From contig NZ_FQUD01000004.1 in NCBI RefSeq assembly GCF_900128945.1, forward strand, positions 496,001 to 560,000: 64,000 nucleotides of DNA, written 5' to 3'. This stretch comes from Chryseobacterium sp. OV279. GTDB lineage: Bacteria > Bacteroidota > Bacteroidia > Flavobacteriales > Weeksellaceae. The notes beneath the pieces are model-generated. The model was not told the DNA's origin. It did no database searches and saw nothing but the letters and a program-made list of their open reading frames with translations. Below, piece after piece: positions 33,010 through 40,123 of this stretch. The stretch's first letter is position 1, and each line of letters starts with the position of its first letter. A program made the position numbers and the translations under genes.

Positions 33010-33762
33010 TTAAAAATTTACATTCACAGAATACTTATCATAAAATGCTTTGATGTGGGCCACCGCTTCATCAGCCGTGTCTACCACTCTGTATAAGTCC
33101 AGATCATCTTCTGCGATCATCCCTTCTTTTAACAGTGTTGCCTTGAACCATTCCAACAGTCCGCCCCAGAATTCACTTCCTACGAGAACGATCGGAAATT
33201 TACCAATTTTATTGGTTTGGATCAATGTCATAGCTTCCGTCAGTTCATCCAGTGTCCCGAAACCTCCCGGCATGACCACGAATCCCTGAGAATATTTTAC
33301 AAACATTACTTTTCTTACAAAAAAGTAATCGAAGTTCATAGAATAAGATTTGTTAATATACGGATTAAAATGCTGTTCAAACGGCAGATCAATATTAAGT
33401 CCGATAGATCTTCCCTGTGCATTAAAAGCGCCCTTATTTCCTGCTTCCATGATCCCCGGACCGCCTCCGGTAATGATTCCGAAGCCCAGTTTGGTGATCT
33501 TTTCAGCAATTTCCACCGCCATCGCGTAATATTTACTTTCAGGCTTCAGCCTTGCAGATCCGAAAATAGAAACACATGGTCCGATTTTGGCCAGTTTTTC
33601 GTAGCCATCCACGAATTCAGCCATCACTTTGAAAACCATCCAGCTGTCTTTGGTGATGGTTTCGTCCCAGGTTTTCTGTCTGAGACTGTTGTGAAGCTTT
33701 GTTTCATTAATATCTAAGGCCGGATTTACTAAACTTTCATCCCTGTTTCCATCCATTTCCAT
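33010..33762 (-). CDS. LOG family protein (TIGR00730 Rossmann fold)
   Basis: A 250-residue protein of the LOG/YgdH family. It has the two signature motifs of nucleotide 5'-monophosphate N-glycosidases: GGGPGIMEAGNKGAF and PGGFGTLDELTEAMTLIQTN. Family members cleave the N-glycosidic bond of AMP-like substrates or of cytokinin ribotides. No leader, so cytoplasmic. It begins 8 bp after the MurU-like nucleotidyltransferase, so the two are cotranscribed with the RapZ-C and kinase genes upstream. It may degrade a nucleotide byproduct, but a link to amino-sugar recycling is only positional. Confidence 0.9.
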   Translation of the reverse strand: MEMDGNRDESLVNPALDINETKLHNSLRQKTWDETITKDSWMVFKVMAEFVDGYEKLAKIGPCVSIFGSARLKPESKYYAMAVEIAEKITKLGFGIITGGGPGIMEAGNKGAFNAQGRSIGLNIDLPFEQHFNPYINKSYSMNFDYFFVRKVMFVKYSQGFVVMPGGFGTLDELTEAMTLIQTNKIGKFPIVLVGSEFWGGLLEWFKATLLKEGMIAEDDLDLYRVVDTADEAVAHIKAFYDKYSVNVNF

Positions 33763-33770
33763 TACAAAAA

Positions 33771-34484
33771 TTATTTAAAATGTTTTTCGGCTTCTATTAC
33801 AGATTCGGGTCTTCCCACATCTATCAGAATGCTGTCGTGCACAAATCCGTGGATATGCTCGGTCTGCATCAGATCCAGATATTCCTCCATAACAGAAAAC
33901 TTGCCGGTTCTCTTTATTTTTTCAAAGATAGCGGGGTTGATACAGTGAACGCCACTGAAAGCAAGAGCCTTAAAGCCTTTGTTGAATTCTGCAAGCCTCT
34001 GTTCTCCCGACTGTACATTCAGCCAGCCTCTCAAAACCATATCGTCGTTGAAAAGTAATTTTCGCGAACTATCTCTGTCTGAAACCGCTAAAGTAGCAAA
34101 ATCTTTTATCTTTTTGTGGTACTCCACCAGAGCATTGATATTGATATCCGTTAAAATATCAGCGTTCATGATCAGAAAATCTTCCCCGTGATCGAGGAAC
34201 TTTCTAGCAAAAATCAAGCCGCCGCCGGTTTCCAGCAGTTCATTGGTCTCATCTGAGATTTCAATGTTGCATCCGAAATTACTGTTTTTATTTAAAAATT
34301 CAACAATCTGATTTCCAAAATGATGGATATTGATCACAAAATCTTTTATTCCGAAGCCTTTAAGATATTTGATATTTCTTTCCAAAAGCGGTATGCCGTT
34401 TACCTTGGCCAGTGCTTTCGGATGATGATCCGTAAAGGGTTTGAGCCTTGTGCCTTTTCCGGCAGCGAAAATTAAAGCTTTCAT
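33771..34484 (-). CDS. MurU-like sugar-1-phosphate nucleotidyltransferase
   Basis: A 237-residue nucleotidyltransferase. It opens with the NTP-binding motif FAAGKGTRLKPFTDHHPKAL, continues KALAKVNGIPLLERNIKYLK and NADILTDININALV, and ends SILIDVGRPESVIEAEKHFK, resembling MurU (N-acetylmuramate-1-phosphate uridylyltransferase). MurU works with the kinase AmgK to salvage MurNAc and GlcNAc without going through the glucosamine-6-P step. Here an AmgK-like kinase and a RapZ-C protein lie just upstream on the same strand, supporting that role. The substrate is inferred; a general mannose/glucose nucleotidyltransferase is the alternative. Confidence 0.82.
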   Translation of the reverse strand: MKALIFAAGKGTRLKPFTDHHPKALAKVNGIPLLERNIKYLKGFGIKDFVINIHHFGNQIVEFLNKNSNFGCNIEISDETNELLETGGGLIFARKFLDHGEDFLIMNADILTDININALVEYHKKIKDFATLAVSDRDSSRKLLFNDDMVLRGWLNVQSGEQRLAEFNKGFKALAFSGVHCINPAIFEKIKRTGKFSVMEEYLDLMQTEHIHGFVHDSILIDVGRPESVIEAEKHFK

Positions 34485-34549
34485 ATAGTATAAGTAATGA
34501 GTGATAAATAATGAGTAATTTCAGGGTTGATGAACAAGTAAAATAGTAC

Positions 34550-34969
34550 TTATTGCTCATTACTCACGTTCAGTTGGTGCTGTTCGTCATGATGAAGGCT
34601 TATTTCTGTTCCCTCAGGATATTTTTCCTTGATGAATTCAGCAATTTTGATGGCAGAATATACAGATCTGTGCTGTCCGCCTGTACATCCGAAACTGATC
34701 TGAAGGTCTTCAAAACCTCTTTCCAGATAATTATCGATATTAATGGACACGATAGATTTTACCAGTTCCAGGAATTTAGGCATCTCTGTTTTGGTTTCAA
34801 GATATTCCTGAACGCCGATGTCGTTTCCTGTCTGGATTTTATATTCTTCAATTCTTCCCGGGTTTAAAATCCCTCTGCAGTCGAAAGTAAAACCTCCGCC
34901 GTTTCCTGAAAGATCCTTGGGAATTCCTCCTTTTTTGTACGAAAAACTGTGTATGTCGATGTGTAGCAT
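34550..34969 (-). CDS. RapZ C-terminal domain protein
   Basis: A 139-residue stand-alone copy of the C-terminal domain of RapZ. Seen: IDIHSFSYKKGGIPK, FDCRGILNPGRI and ISFGCTGGQHRSVYSAIKIA, which in E. coli RapZ hold the glucosamine-6-phosphate pocket and the RNA-contact surface. The N-terminal nucleotide-binding domain with its Walker A motif is missing, so it cannot be the NTPase form. It sits between an AmgK-like kinase (100-bp gap with a dispersed repeat) and the MurU-like gene, as in Bacteroidota where the two are sometimes fused. A role in sensing or processing amino-sugar phosphates is inferred. Confidence 0.87.
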   Translation of the reverse strand: MLHIDIHSFSYKKGGIPKDLSGNGGGFTFDCRGILNPGRIEEYKIQTGNDIGVQEYLETKTEMPKFLELVKSIVSINIDNYLERGFEDLQISFGCTGGQHRSVYSAIKIAEFIKEKYPEGTEISLHHDEQHQLNVSNEQ

Positions 34970-35026
34970 TTTGTTTATATTTTTTTATTTAAACCATTTA
35001 AGGTTTTTATTTTTTATTGGTAGTAA

Positions 35027-35054
35027 AGCCTTCGACTCCGCTCAGGCTGACATT
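35027..35054. repeat. Dispersed hairpin repeat with core CTGAGCGGAGTCGAAG, copy 2
   Basis: On the plus strand AGC and GCT arms enclose CTTCGACTCCGCTCAG, then TGACA. It is inverted relative to copy 1 at 22056 and has different, still complementary arms. Confidence 0.7.
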
Positions 35055-35069
35055 GTTAATATGAGGTTG

Positions 35070-36089
35070 TTAATGATTCAAAATCGCATTAATTTTTAAT
35101 TTTGATTCTTCTGTAGCCAGCTGTTCTATTACTTTTTTAAGTTCCGGATAATTGTTCATCTGTTCCCATGATGCTGCGAACTGCGTGATGTTTTGAATTC
35201 CTTTTTCCAGACTTGATATGAAATGTTGTTTCCTTTGGATCAGTCCTCTGAAGCCGTAAGCTCCAAGTACCTGCAGGAATCTCATCATCTGGATTGGTTT
35301 TACCGATTTTTTTAGTTGAATTTTAATTTCCTCATTATCAAATTGTCCGATGTAATAATTAAGCATTTCGTTTTTGAAGTCTTCCGGGAAATCAGCCTTT
35401 GCCTGGAAAAGAAAAGAGATCACATCATACATCAATGGACCTTTCATAGCAGACTGATAATCGATGAACGAAACTTTACTTTCTTCATTTACCATGATGT
35501 TTCTGGCCTGAAAATCGCGGATCATAATTCCTGTAGGTTCGAGGCTTTCAATAAGTGCAGCGATCTGTTTAAATTCTTTCAACAGAGCAGACTTACGGTA
35601 TTCCAGTTCCAGAACATCCGCGACAAAGTTTTTAAAATAATACAGGTCATGGATCACGGGAAGTTCGTCATAACTTTCATATTCAAAAGTTTTTGAGAAA
35701 TCAATTTTCCCCTGCGTCCGGATCTGAAGTTCAAAAAGTTTTTCCAGGGTCTGTTTTACCAATGCCTGCACATGTGGAGAAAGTCCTTCCTTGGTAATAA
35801 TCTCGGAAAGGGTCTGTCCTCCCAGGAATTCCTGTACATACATTTTCCTGTCATCAGAGACTGCAAAAATACCAGGTGTGTTGAGGTTGAGTTCAGAGAA
35901 AATTTCAGAATAATACAGGAAACTTTCGTTTTCCGGGATATTTTCATTGCTGGTGATGATGTATTTTCTGTTGCCGGATTTGGCCAGGAAATTCACCCTC
36001 GCAGAACCGCTTTGAGCCAGTGTAACGAACTCAGAAGATGGTTCACCGAGATAGTTTTCAAAAAATCGTTTTGCGTTTTCGGAAGTCAT
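35070..36089 (-). CDS. AmgK-like sugar kinase (aminoglycoside phosphotransferase family)
   Basis: A 339-residue kinase of the APH/choline-kinase fold. An N-terminal ATP lobe (SGSARVNFLAKSGNRKYIIT) leads to a catalytic loop GIMIRDFQARNIMVNEES (Asp, Asn and the following IDYQ metal motif), as in AmgK (HRDYHSRN-like). AmgK phosphorylates the anomeric position of MurNAc and GlcNAc. The downstream RapZ-C, MurU-like and LOG genes on the same strand fit the anabolic peptidoglycan-recycling route. The specific sugar is inferred from that context. An aminoglycoside resistance role is unlikely, as the active-site loop differs and the gene lies in a core cluster. Confidence 0.8.
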   Translation of the reverse strand: MTSENAKRFFENYLGEPSSEFVTLAQSGSARVNFLAKSGNRKYIITSNENIPENESFLYYSEIFSELNLNTPGIFAVSDDRKMYVQEFLGGQTLSEIITKEGLSPHVQALVKQTLEKLFELQIRTQGKIDFSKTFEYESYDELPVIHDLYYFKNFVADVLELEYRKSALLKEFKQIAALIESLEPTGIMIRDFQARNIMVNEESKVSFIDYQSAMKGPLMYDVISFLFQAKADFPEDFKNEMLNYYIGQFDNEEIKIQLKKSVKPIQMMRFLQVLGAYGFRGLIQRKQHFISSLEKGIQNITQFAASWEQMNNYPELKKVIEQLATEESKLKINAILNH

Positions 36090-36233
36090 AATATGGAAAC
36101 AAATATACTAATTTAATGGGAGTTTGAGAGTTTTGGAGTAGGAGAGTATGAGGGTGTTGGCGTTTGAGAGGTTTGAAAAGTTATCAGTTATAAATTATGA
36201 GTTATTTCGAGTGGGTTCCGGAGTTGGAGGACT

Positions 36234-36270
36234 TTCACAATTCACTTGCGCAGCAAAGTTCACAATTCAC
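36234..36270. repeat. Sandwich repeat, copy 1 (TTCACAATTCAC x2 around TTGCGCAGCAAAG)
   Basis: TTCACAATTCAC (36234-36245), 13-bp spacer TTGCGCAGCAAAG, TTCACAATTCAC (36259-36270). The same spacer, flanked by a different pair of repeats, recurs inverted at 37390-37427. Confidence 0.65.
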
Positions 36271-36379
36271 ATCCCTTAATCACAACCTAAAAATCTGAAA
36301 TCTCATGTCTGATATCTGGTGTCTGCAATCTGATGTCTTAATTTAGCTTACATTTCAGTCGAATTTTTATCTTTGTATT

Positions 36380-36910
36380 ATGCTAAAGGATTTTAAACCA
36401 GTTTTAAACATTTTGCTGAGGTTCATCGTCATTTATCTGGTGTTGCTGTTTGCTTACCAGTTTTATCTGAATGCTAGTAAAGCAGGCGGACTGGATCCTT
36501 TTTCGAGAATAATCGCGGATCAGGTGGCCTCTATTCAGAAAGCTTCGGGATTTCCTACGTTACTTTATGATGATGTGAAAAATGAGCAGGTTTGGTTTTA
36601 TGTAAAGAAAAATTACGTGACCAGAATGGTGGAAGGGTGTAATGCCATTTCAGTAATGATCCTGTTTGTCGCATTCGTATTTGCGTTTTATAAAGGGGCT
36701 AAAACTTTTGTTTTTGCTCTTGCCGGACTTGTTCTGCTGTATATCATGAATCTTCTCCGCATCGTTGGACTGAACGTTGTGATGTCGGATTATAAAGAAT
36801 ATGGAAAAATGTTTCATGATTTTATTTTTCCGGCGGTTATTTATGGAACGGTGGTGGTTCTTTGGCTGGTATGGATTAAATTCTTTGCATTAAAAAATGA
36901 AAATTCTTAA
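36380..36910 (+). CDS. xrtF: Exosortase family protein XrtF
   Basis: A 176-residue integral membrane cysteine protease of the exosortase/archaeosortase superfamily, flavobacterial type F. The catalytic triad is visible: Cys87 (MVEGCNAISV), Arg127 (NLLRIVGLNV) and His146 (MFHDFIFPAV). Membrane helices surround these residues (LLRFIVIYLVLLFAYQF, VMILFVAFVFAFY, FVFALAGLVLLYI, FPAVIYGTVVVLWLVWIKFF). Exosortases recognise a C-terminal sorting tripartite tail and cleave it; the target of XrtF is not identified here. The gene overlaps its partner by 14 bp. It stands on the plus strand between two minus-strand units. Confidence 0.9.
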   Translation: MLKDFKPVLNILLRFIVIYLVLLFAYQFYLNASKAGGLDPFSRIIADQVASIQKASGFPTLLYDDVKNEQVWFYVKKNYVTRMVEGCNAISVMILFVAFVFAFYKGAKTFVFALAGLVLLYIMNLLRIVGLNVVMSDYKEYGKMFHDFIFPAVIYGTVVVLWLVWIKFFALKNENS

Positions 36911-37343
36911 CTGGCTTCTCTTCATAGCAGGAATCTGCGGCCTTATCAGCGTACGTGTGCTGGAGGATAAAATTTTCTATGATCCTTTCCTGAGATATTT
37001 TCATGAGGCGAATAAACATATTGCATTTCCGCAGTTTGAGTGGGGCAAATTAATAGTTGGTCATGTTTTCAGGTTTATTCTTAATCTTGCTTTGTCCTGC
37101 CTGATCATTCAGTGTCTTTTTAAAAATAAACAGTGGACGGTGCAGGGCGCATTGCTCATCACCATTATATTTGTTATTACTTTCCCGATTTATCTTTACT
37201 GTATCTATGACCGGTTTGATGTGGGGTATCTTTTCTCCTTTTACATGAGAAGGTTTGTCATTCAGCCGCTGGCGCTGCTTTTGATTGTTCCTATGTTTTA
37301 TTACAGGAAACAGTTAGAAAAGGACAGACAAATAAACGGGTAG
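36897..37343 (+). CDS. Exosortase F system-associated membrane protein
   Basis: A 148-residue membrane protein with four hydrophobic segments (WLLFIAGICGLISVRVL, VFRFILNLALSCLIIQCLF, GALLITIIFVITFPIYLYCIY, FVIQPLALLLIVPMFYY). It overlaps the end of xrtF by 14 bp and matches the partner protein that is found only next to XrtF. It contains the conserved FYDPFL segment. The function is unknown, but the obligate pairing suggests that it helps XrtF or prepares its substrate. Confidence 0.85.
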   Translation: MKILNWLLFIAGICGLISVRVLEDKIFYDPFLRYFHEANKHIAFPQFEWGKLIVGHVFRFILNLALSCLIIQCLFKNKQWTVQGALLITIIFVITFPIYLYCIYDRFDVGYLFSFYMRRFVIQPLALLLIVPMFYYRKQLEKDRQING

Positions 37344-37389
37344 ATTCATTACTTACAGGTTGCCTTAGAATTTTGGAATATTTGGAAAG

Positions 37390-37427
37390 GTCAATGGTGA
37401 ATTTTGCTTCGCAAGTCAATGGTGAAT
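37390..37427. repeat. Sandwich repeat, copy 2 (GTCAATGGTGAAT x2 around TTTGCTTCGCAA)
   Basis: GTCAATGGTGAAT (37390-37402), 12-bp spacer TTTGCTTCGCAA, GTCAATGGTGAAT (37415-37427). On the opposite strand the spacer reads TTGCGAAGCAAA, as in copy 1 at 36246 apart from one base. Confidence 0.65.
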
Positions 37428-37468
37428 GATAGAAGTAGAAGTAAGATCAACTGACAACACTCTGAACC

Positions 37469-38470
37469 CTAATCTACGGTATGTTTATCTACACTCGTTA
37501 CATTTTCCGGAGTCCATTCTACTCTTTTCACAAAGTTTTTTTCGCGGACAGGGCAGTCTTTGATTTGACAGACAGAACATGAGACGGTTTTACAATCATC
37601 CATATGAAAGTTAAATTCTACGCTTCTTTTGGTATTTTTAGCTAAAAGAATAATCATTTTTTCCATTTCATTGTGCGCTTCCCGAAGGCTGTAATACCAG
37701 GGCAGAGTAATATGGGCATCGATATGGAGATTGGCCCCGAATTGCTGGATTTTCATATTGTGAACGTCTATCCATTCTATTCTTCTGTTATCTTCCAGTA
37801 CCTTGATAATCTGGTTCAGAAGGTCAGGATCCTGCTCATCCATAATTCCGCTTAACGACTTTCTGACAATCTTATATCCGACATAGATGATGTAGAAACC
37901 AAAAACAAGGGCTACCACAGAATCCAGCCAATAAATTTTGGTAAAATAAACAATAACTAAGCTGATGACCACCCCTAATGTTGTGATGGTGTCAGACTGA
38001 AGATGTTTTCCGGATGAAACCAAAACCAGCGAGTTTTCAGCCTTTCCTTTTTTAATGGAAATATAGCCTAAAAGATAATTAACGATGGCGGTTGCAGCGA
38101 TGATCCATATTCCCAGATCCAGTTTGGCTAAAGTTTTTCCTACAACTAAGCTGTTGACACCTTCATAGATGATCATGATCCCCGCAATGGCGATTAAAGC
38201 GCCTTCAATGCCGGATGTTACGAATTCTACTTTTCCGTGGCCGTACGGATGGTCTTCGTCCTTTGGTTTGGCGGCCAAATGAAGAGAGTAGAGCCCCATA
38301 AATGCACTGATGACATTTACGACACTTTCCATGGCATCTGAAAATACAGCATCGGAATTGGTGAGCTTCCATGCAATGATTTTTCCAATGAATAAAATGA
38401 CTCCGAAAACAGCAATGATTTTTTGGAATCCAATTTTGTCTTTGTGGGTAATGGTCTTTTTATTTTCCAT
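37469..38470 (-). CDS. Cation diffusion facilitator (CDF) family transporter
   Basis: A 333-residue divalent-cation/proton antiporter. The CDF core has SDAVFSDAMESVVNV (metal site in TM2), the PYGHGKVEFV loop after TM3, and SSGKHLQSDTITTLGV (His-x3-Asp site in TM5). Helices are clear throughout (FQKIIAVFGVILFIGKII, IWIIAATAIVNYLLGYI, TLGVVISLVIVYF, VVALVFGFYIIYV). The C-terminal cytoplasmic domain is extended with a Cys-rich segment, DDCKTVSCSVCQIKDCPVR, unlike most CDF tails, which may bind extra metal. The substrate (Zn, Fe or Mn) is not decided. It follows a terminator for asd. Confidence 0.92.
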   Translation of the reverse strand: MENKKTITHKDKIGFQKIIAVFGVILFIGKIIAWKLTNSDAVFSDAMESVVNVISAFMGLYSLHLAAKPKDEDHPYGHGKVEFVTSGIEGALIAIAGIMIIYEGVNSLVVGKTLAKLDLGIWIIAATAIVNYLLGYISIKKGKAENSLVLVSSGKHLQSDTITTLGVVISLVIVYFTKIYWLDSVVALVFGFYIIYVGYKIVRKSLSGIMDEQDPDLLNQIIKVLEDNRRIEWIDVHNMKIQQFGANLHIDAHITLPWYYSLREAHNEMEKMIILLAKNTKRSVEFNFHMDDCKTVSCSVCQIKDCPVREKNFVKRVEWTPENVTSVDKHTVD

Positions 38471-38479
38471 AGTTTGATA

Positions 38480-38512
38480 AAAAAAAGAATCTCAATTCTG
38501 AGACTCTTTTTT
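38480..38512 (-). terminator. Intrinsic terminator after asd
   Basis: On the minus strand AGAGTCTCA pairs with TGAGATTCT (G-U tolerated) around GAAT, followed by a T-run, between the asd stop and the CDF start. Confidence 0.75.
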
Positions 38513-38523
38513 ATTTTGTTAGT

Positions 38524-39516
38524 TTAAACTAAGTTGTTGGCTGCTAAGTATTCTGCAATCTGTACAGCGTTCGTTGCTGCTCCTTTTCGCAGATTGTCTG
38601 CTACGATCCAGAGATTCAGCGTTTTGGGCTGGGAGAGATCCCGTCTTATCCTGCCGACGAATACATCGTCTTTACCTTCGGAGTAGAGTGGCATTGGATA
38701 TTCGTTGTTTTTCACATTGTCCATTACAACTACACCCGGTGTTTCAGATAAGATTTTTCTTACTTCGTCAAGGTCAAATTCGTTTTCAAATTCAATATTT
38801 ACACTTTCTGAGTGACCTCCCTGAACAGGAACTCTCACTGCAGTTGCGGTAAGGTTGAATGTATCATCGCCTAAAATTTTCTTAGGCTCTTTCATTAACT
38901 TGATCTCTTCTTTAGTATAATCATCATCACTGAATACATCACAGTGAGGAAGAGCATTTTTAAAGATCTGATAAGGATAAACTTTGGCAACGCTGTCGTC
39001 TCCGTTTATTTCGGCATTAAGCTGATCCACAGCATTTTTCCCTGTTCCGGTCACAGACTGATACGTAGAAACAACGACTCTTTTCAGATCATATTTTTTA
39101 TTCAATGGACCTAATACCATCACCAACTGAATGGTAGAACAGTTTGGATTGGCAATGATCTTATCTTCTTTGGTCAATACATTCGCATTGATTTCCGGAA
39201 CCACCAGTTTTTTGGTAGGATCCATTCTCCAGGCAGAAGAATTGTCAATGACTGTAGTACCAGCTGCTGCAAACAGAGGGGCGAATTCAAGAGAAGTGTC
39301 TCCTCCGGCAGAGAAAATAGCGATATCAGGTTTGGCAGCTATAGCGTCTTTCATGCTTACAATCGTAAATTCCTCCTGTTTATACTTCACCTTCTTACCT
39401 ACAGATCTTTCGGATGCTACCGGAATTAATTCTGTTACAGGGAAGTTTCTCTCCTCCAAAACTTTCAGCATAACTTGTCCAACCATTCCTGTTGAACCGA
39501 CTACAGCTACTTTCAT
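38524..39516 (-). CDS. asd: Aspartate-semialdehyde dehydrogenase
   Basis: A 330-residue NADP-dependent enzyme that reduces aspartyl phosphate to the semialdehyde, the branch point for lysine, threonine and methionine. The nucleotide fold opens with MKVAVVGSTGMVGQVMLKVL, the active Cys is in IIANPNCSTIQLVMVLGP, and GGHSESVNIEF holds the active-site His. The length and ends match the bacterial family. It is a single-gene unit ending in a terminator. Reading is unambiguous. Confidence 0.96.
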   Translation of the reverse strand: MKVAVVGSTGMVGQVMLKVLEERNFPVTELIPVASERSVGKKVKYKQEEFTIVSMKDAIAAKPDIAIFSAGGDTSLEFAPLFAAAGTTVIDNSSAWRMDPTKKLVVPEINANVLTKEDKIIANPNCSTIQLVMVLGPLNKKYDLKRVVVSTYQSVTGTGKNAVDQLNAEINGDDSVAKVYPYQIFKNALPHCDVFSDDDYTKEEIKLMKEPKKILGDDTFNLTATAVRVPVQGGHSESVNIEFENEFDLDEVRKILSETPGVVVMDNVKNNEYPMPLYSEGKDDVFVGRIRRDLSQPKTLNLWIVADNLRKGAATNAVQIAEYLAANNLV

Positions 39517-39591
39517 TGATTTAATTAAAAATTTAAGGTTAAACTATTACCAAGTGATCAACTCATTGTATATCACTTAGTATTTTATTTT

Positions 39592-40029
39592 TTAAGCCCC
39601 AAAGACTCTTGTCCAAGGGAACGCGAATGCAAATAAACCTACCGCAATAAGACCCATAATCACAATTCCTAAAGAAATGGTGTCATTAGATTTTACTTTC
39701 TTATTGATGATCGTCATCAATACCGCTGCGATTAGCATAGAAAATGGATGTTCTACAAATGTCTGTCTGCTGTAAGCATCTTTCATTAATGTTCCGGCAG
39801 CTATGGCAGCTTTAAAGCCCGGAGAGGTGAACAGTAAACATACGCCCAGTAAAAACTGAACGTGGAAGAAAATCATCGTGAAGAGCGTGATCTTCTTTAA
39901 AAATTTGTTCACTTTACCACTGAAGCCAAACATAGTAGCTAAAAGGGCAATAATAAATAATGAGGCCAAAAGAAGTTCAAGATACCCAAATCCTTTGTGT
40001 GCATTAAGCAAAATCTTGTAAAAATCCAT
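39592..40029 (-). CDS. Small four-helix membrane protein
   Basis: A 145-residue protein with four membrane helices (LELLLASLFIIALLATMFGF, LFTMIFFHVQFLLGVCLLF, HPFSMLIAAVLMTIINKKV, SLGIVIMGLIAVGLFAFAFP). The pattern, with His residues in the helices (HKGFGYLELL, FFHVQFLLG), recalls cytochrome-b-like small membrane proteins in Flavobacteria but no haem motif is certain. It carries two candidate starts (TTG at 40035 and ATG at 40029); the ATG is chosen. Function unknown. Confidence 0.72.
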   Translation of the reverse strand: MDFYKILLNAHKGFGYLELLLASLFIIALLATMFGFSGKVNKFLKKITLFTMIFFHVQFLLGVCLLFTSPGFKAAIAAGTLMKDAYSRQTFVEHPFSMLIAAVLMTIINKKVKSNDTISLGIVIMGLIAVGLFAFAFPWTRVFGA

Positions 40030-40069
40030 ATTCAATTTTTTCTATTTTTCTAGGTACAAATATAACAAA

Positions 40070-40092
40070 AATCCCGGCGAAAAGCCGGGATA
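40070..40092 (-). terminator. Intrinsic terminator after the TonB receptor
   Basis: On the minus strand TCCCGGC pairs with GCCGGGA around a short A/T loop, followed by a T-run. Confidence 0.85.
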
Positions 40093-40123
40093 GATATTTA
40101 TAAAATCTAATATAATGATCTTA

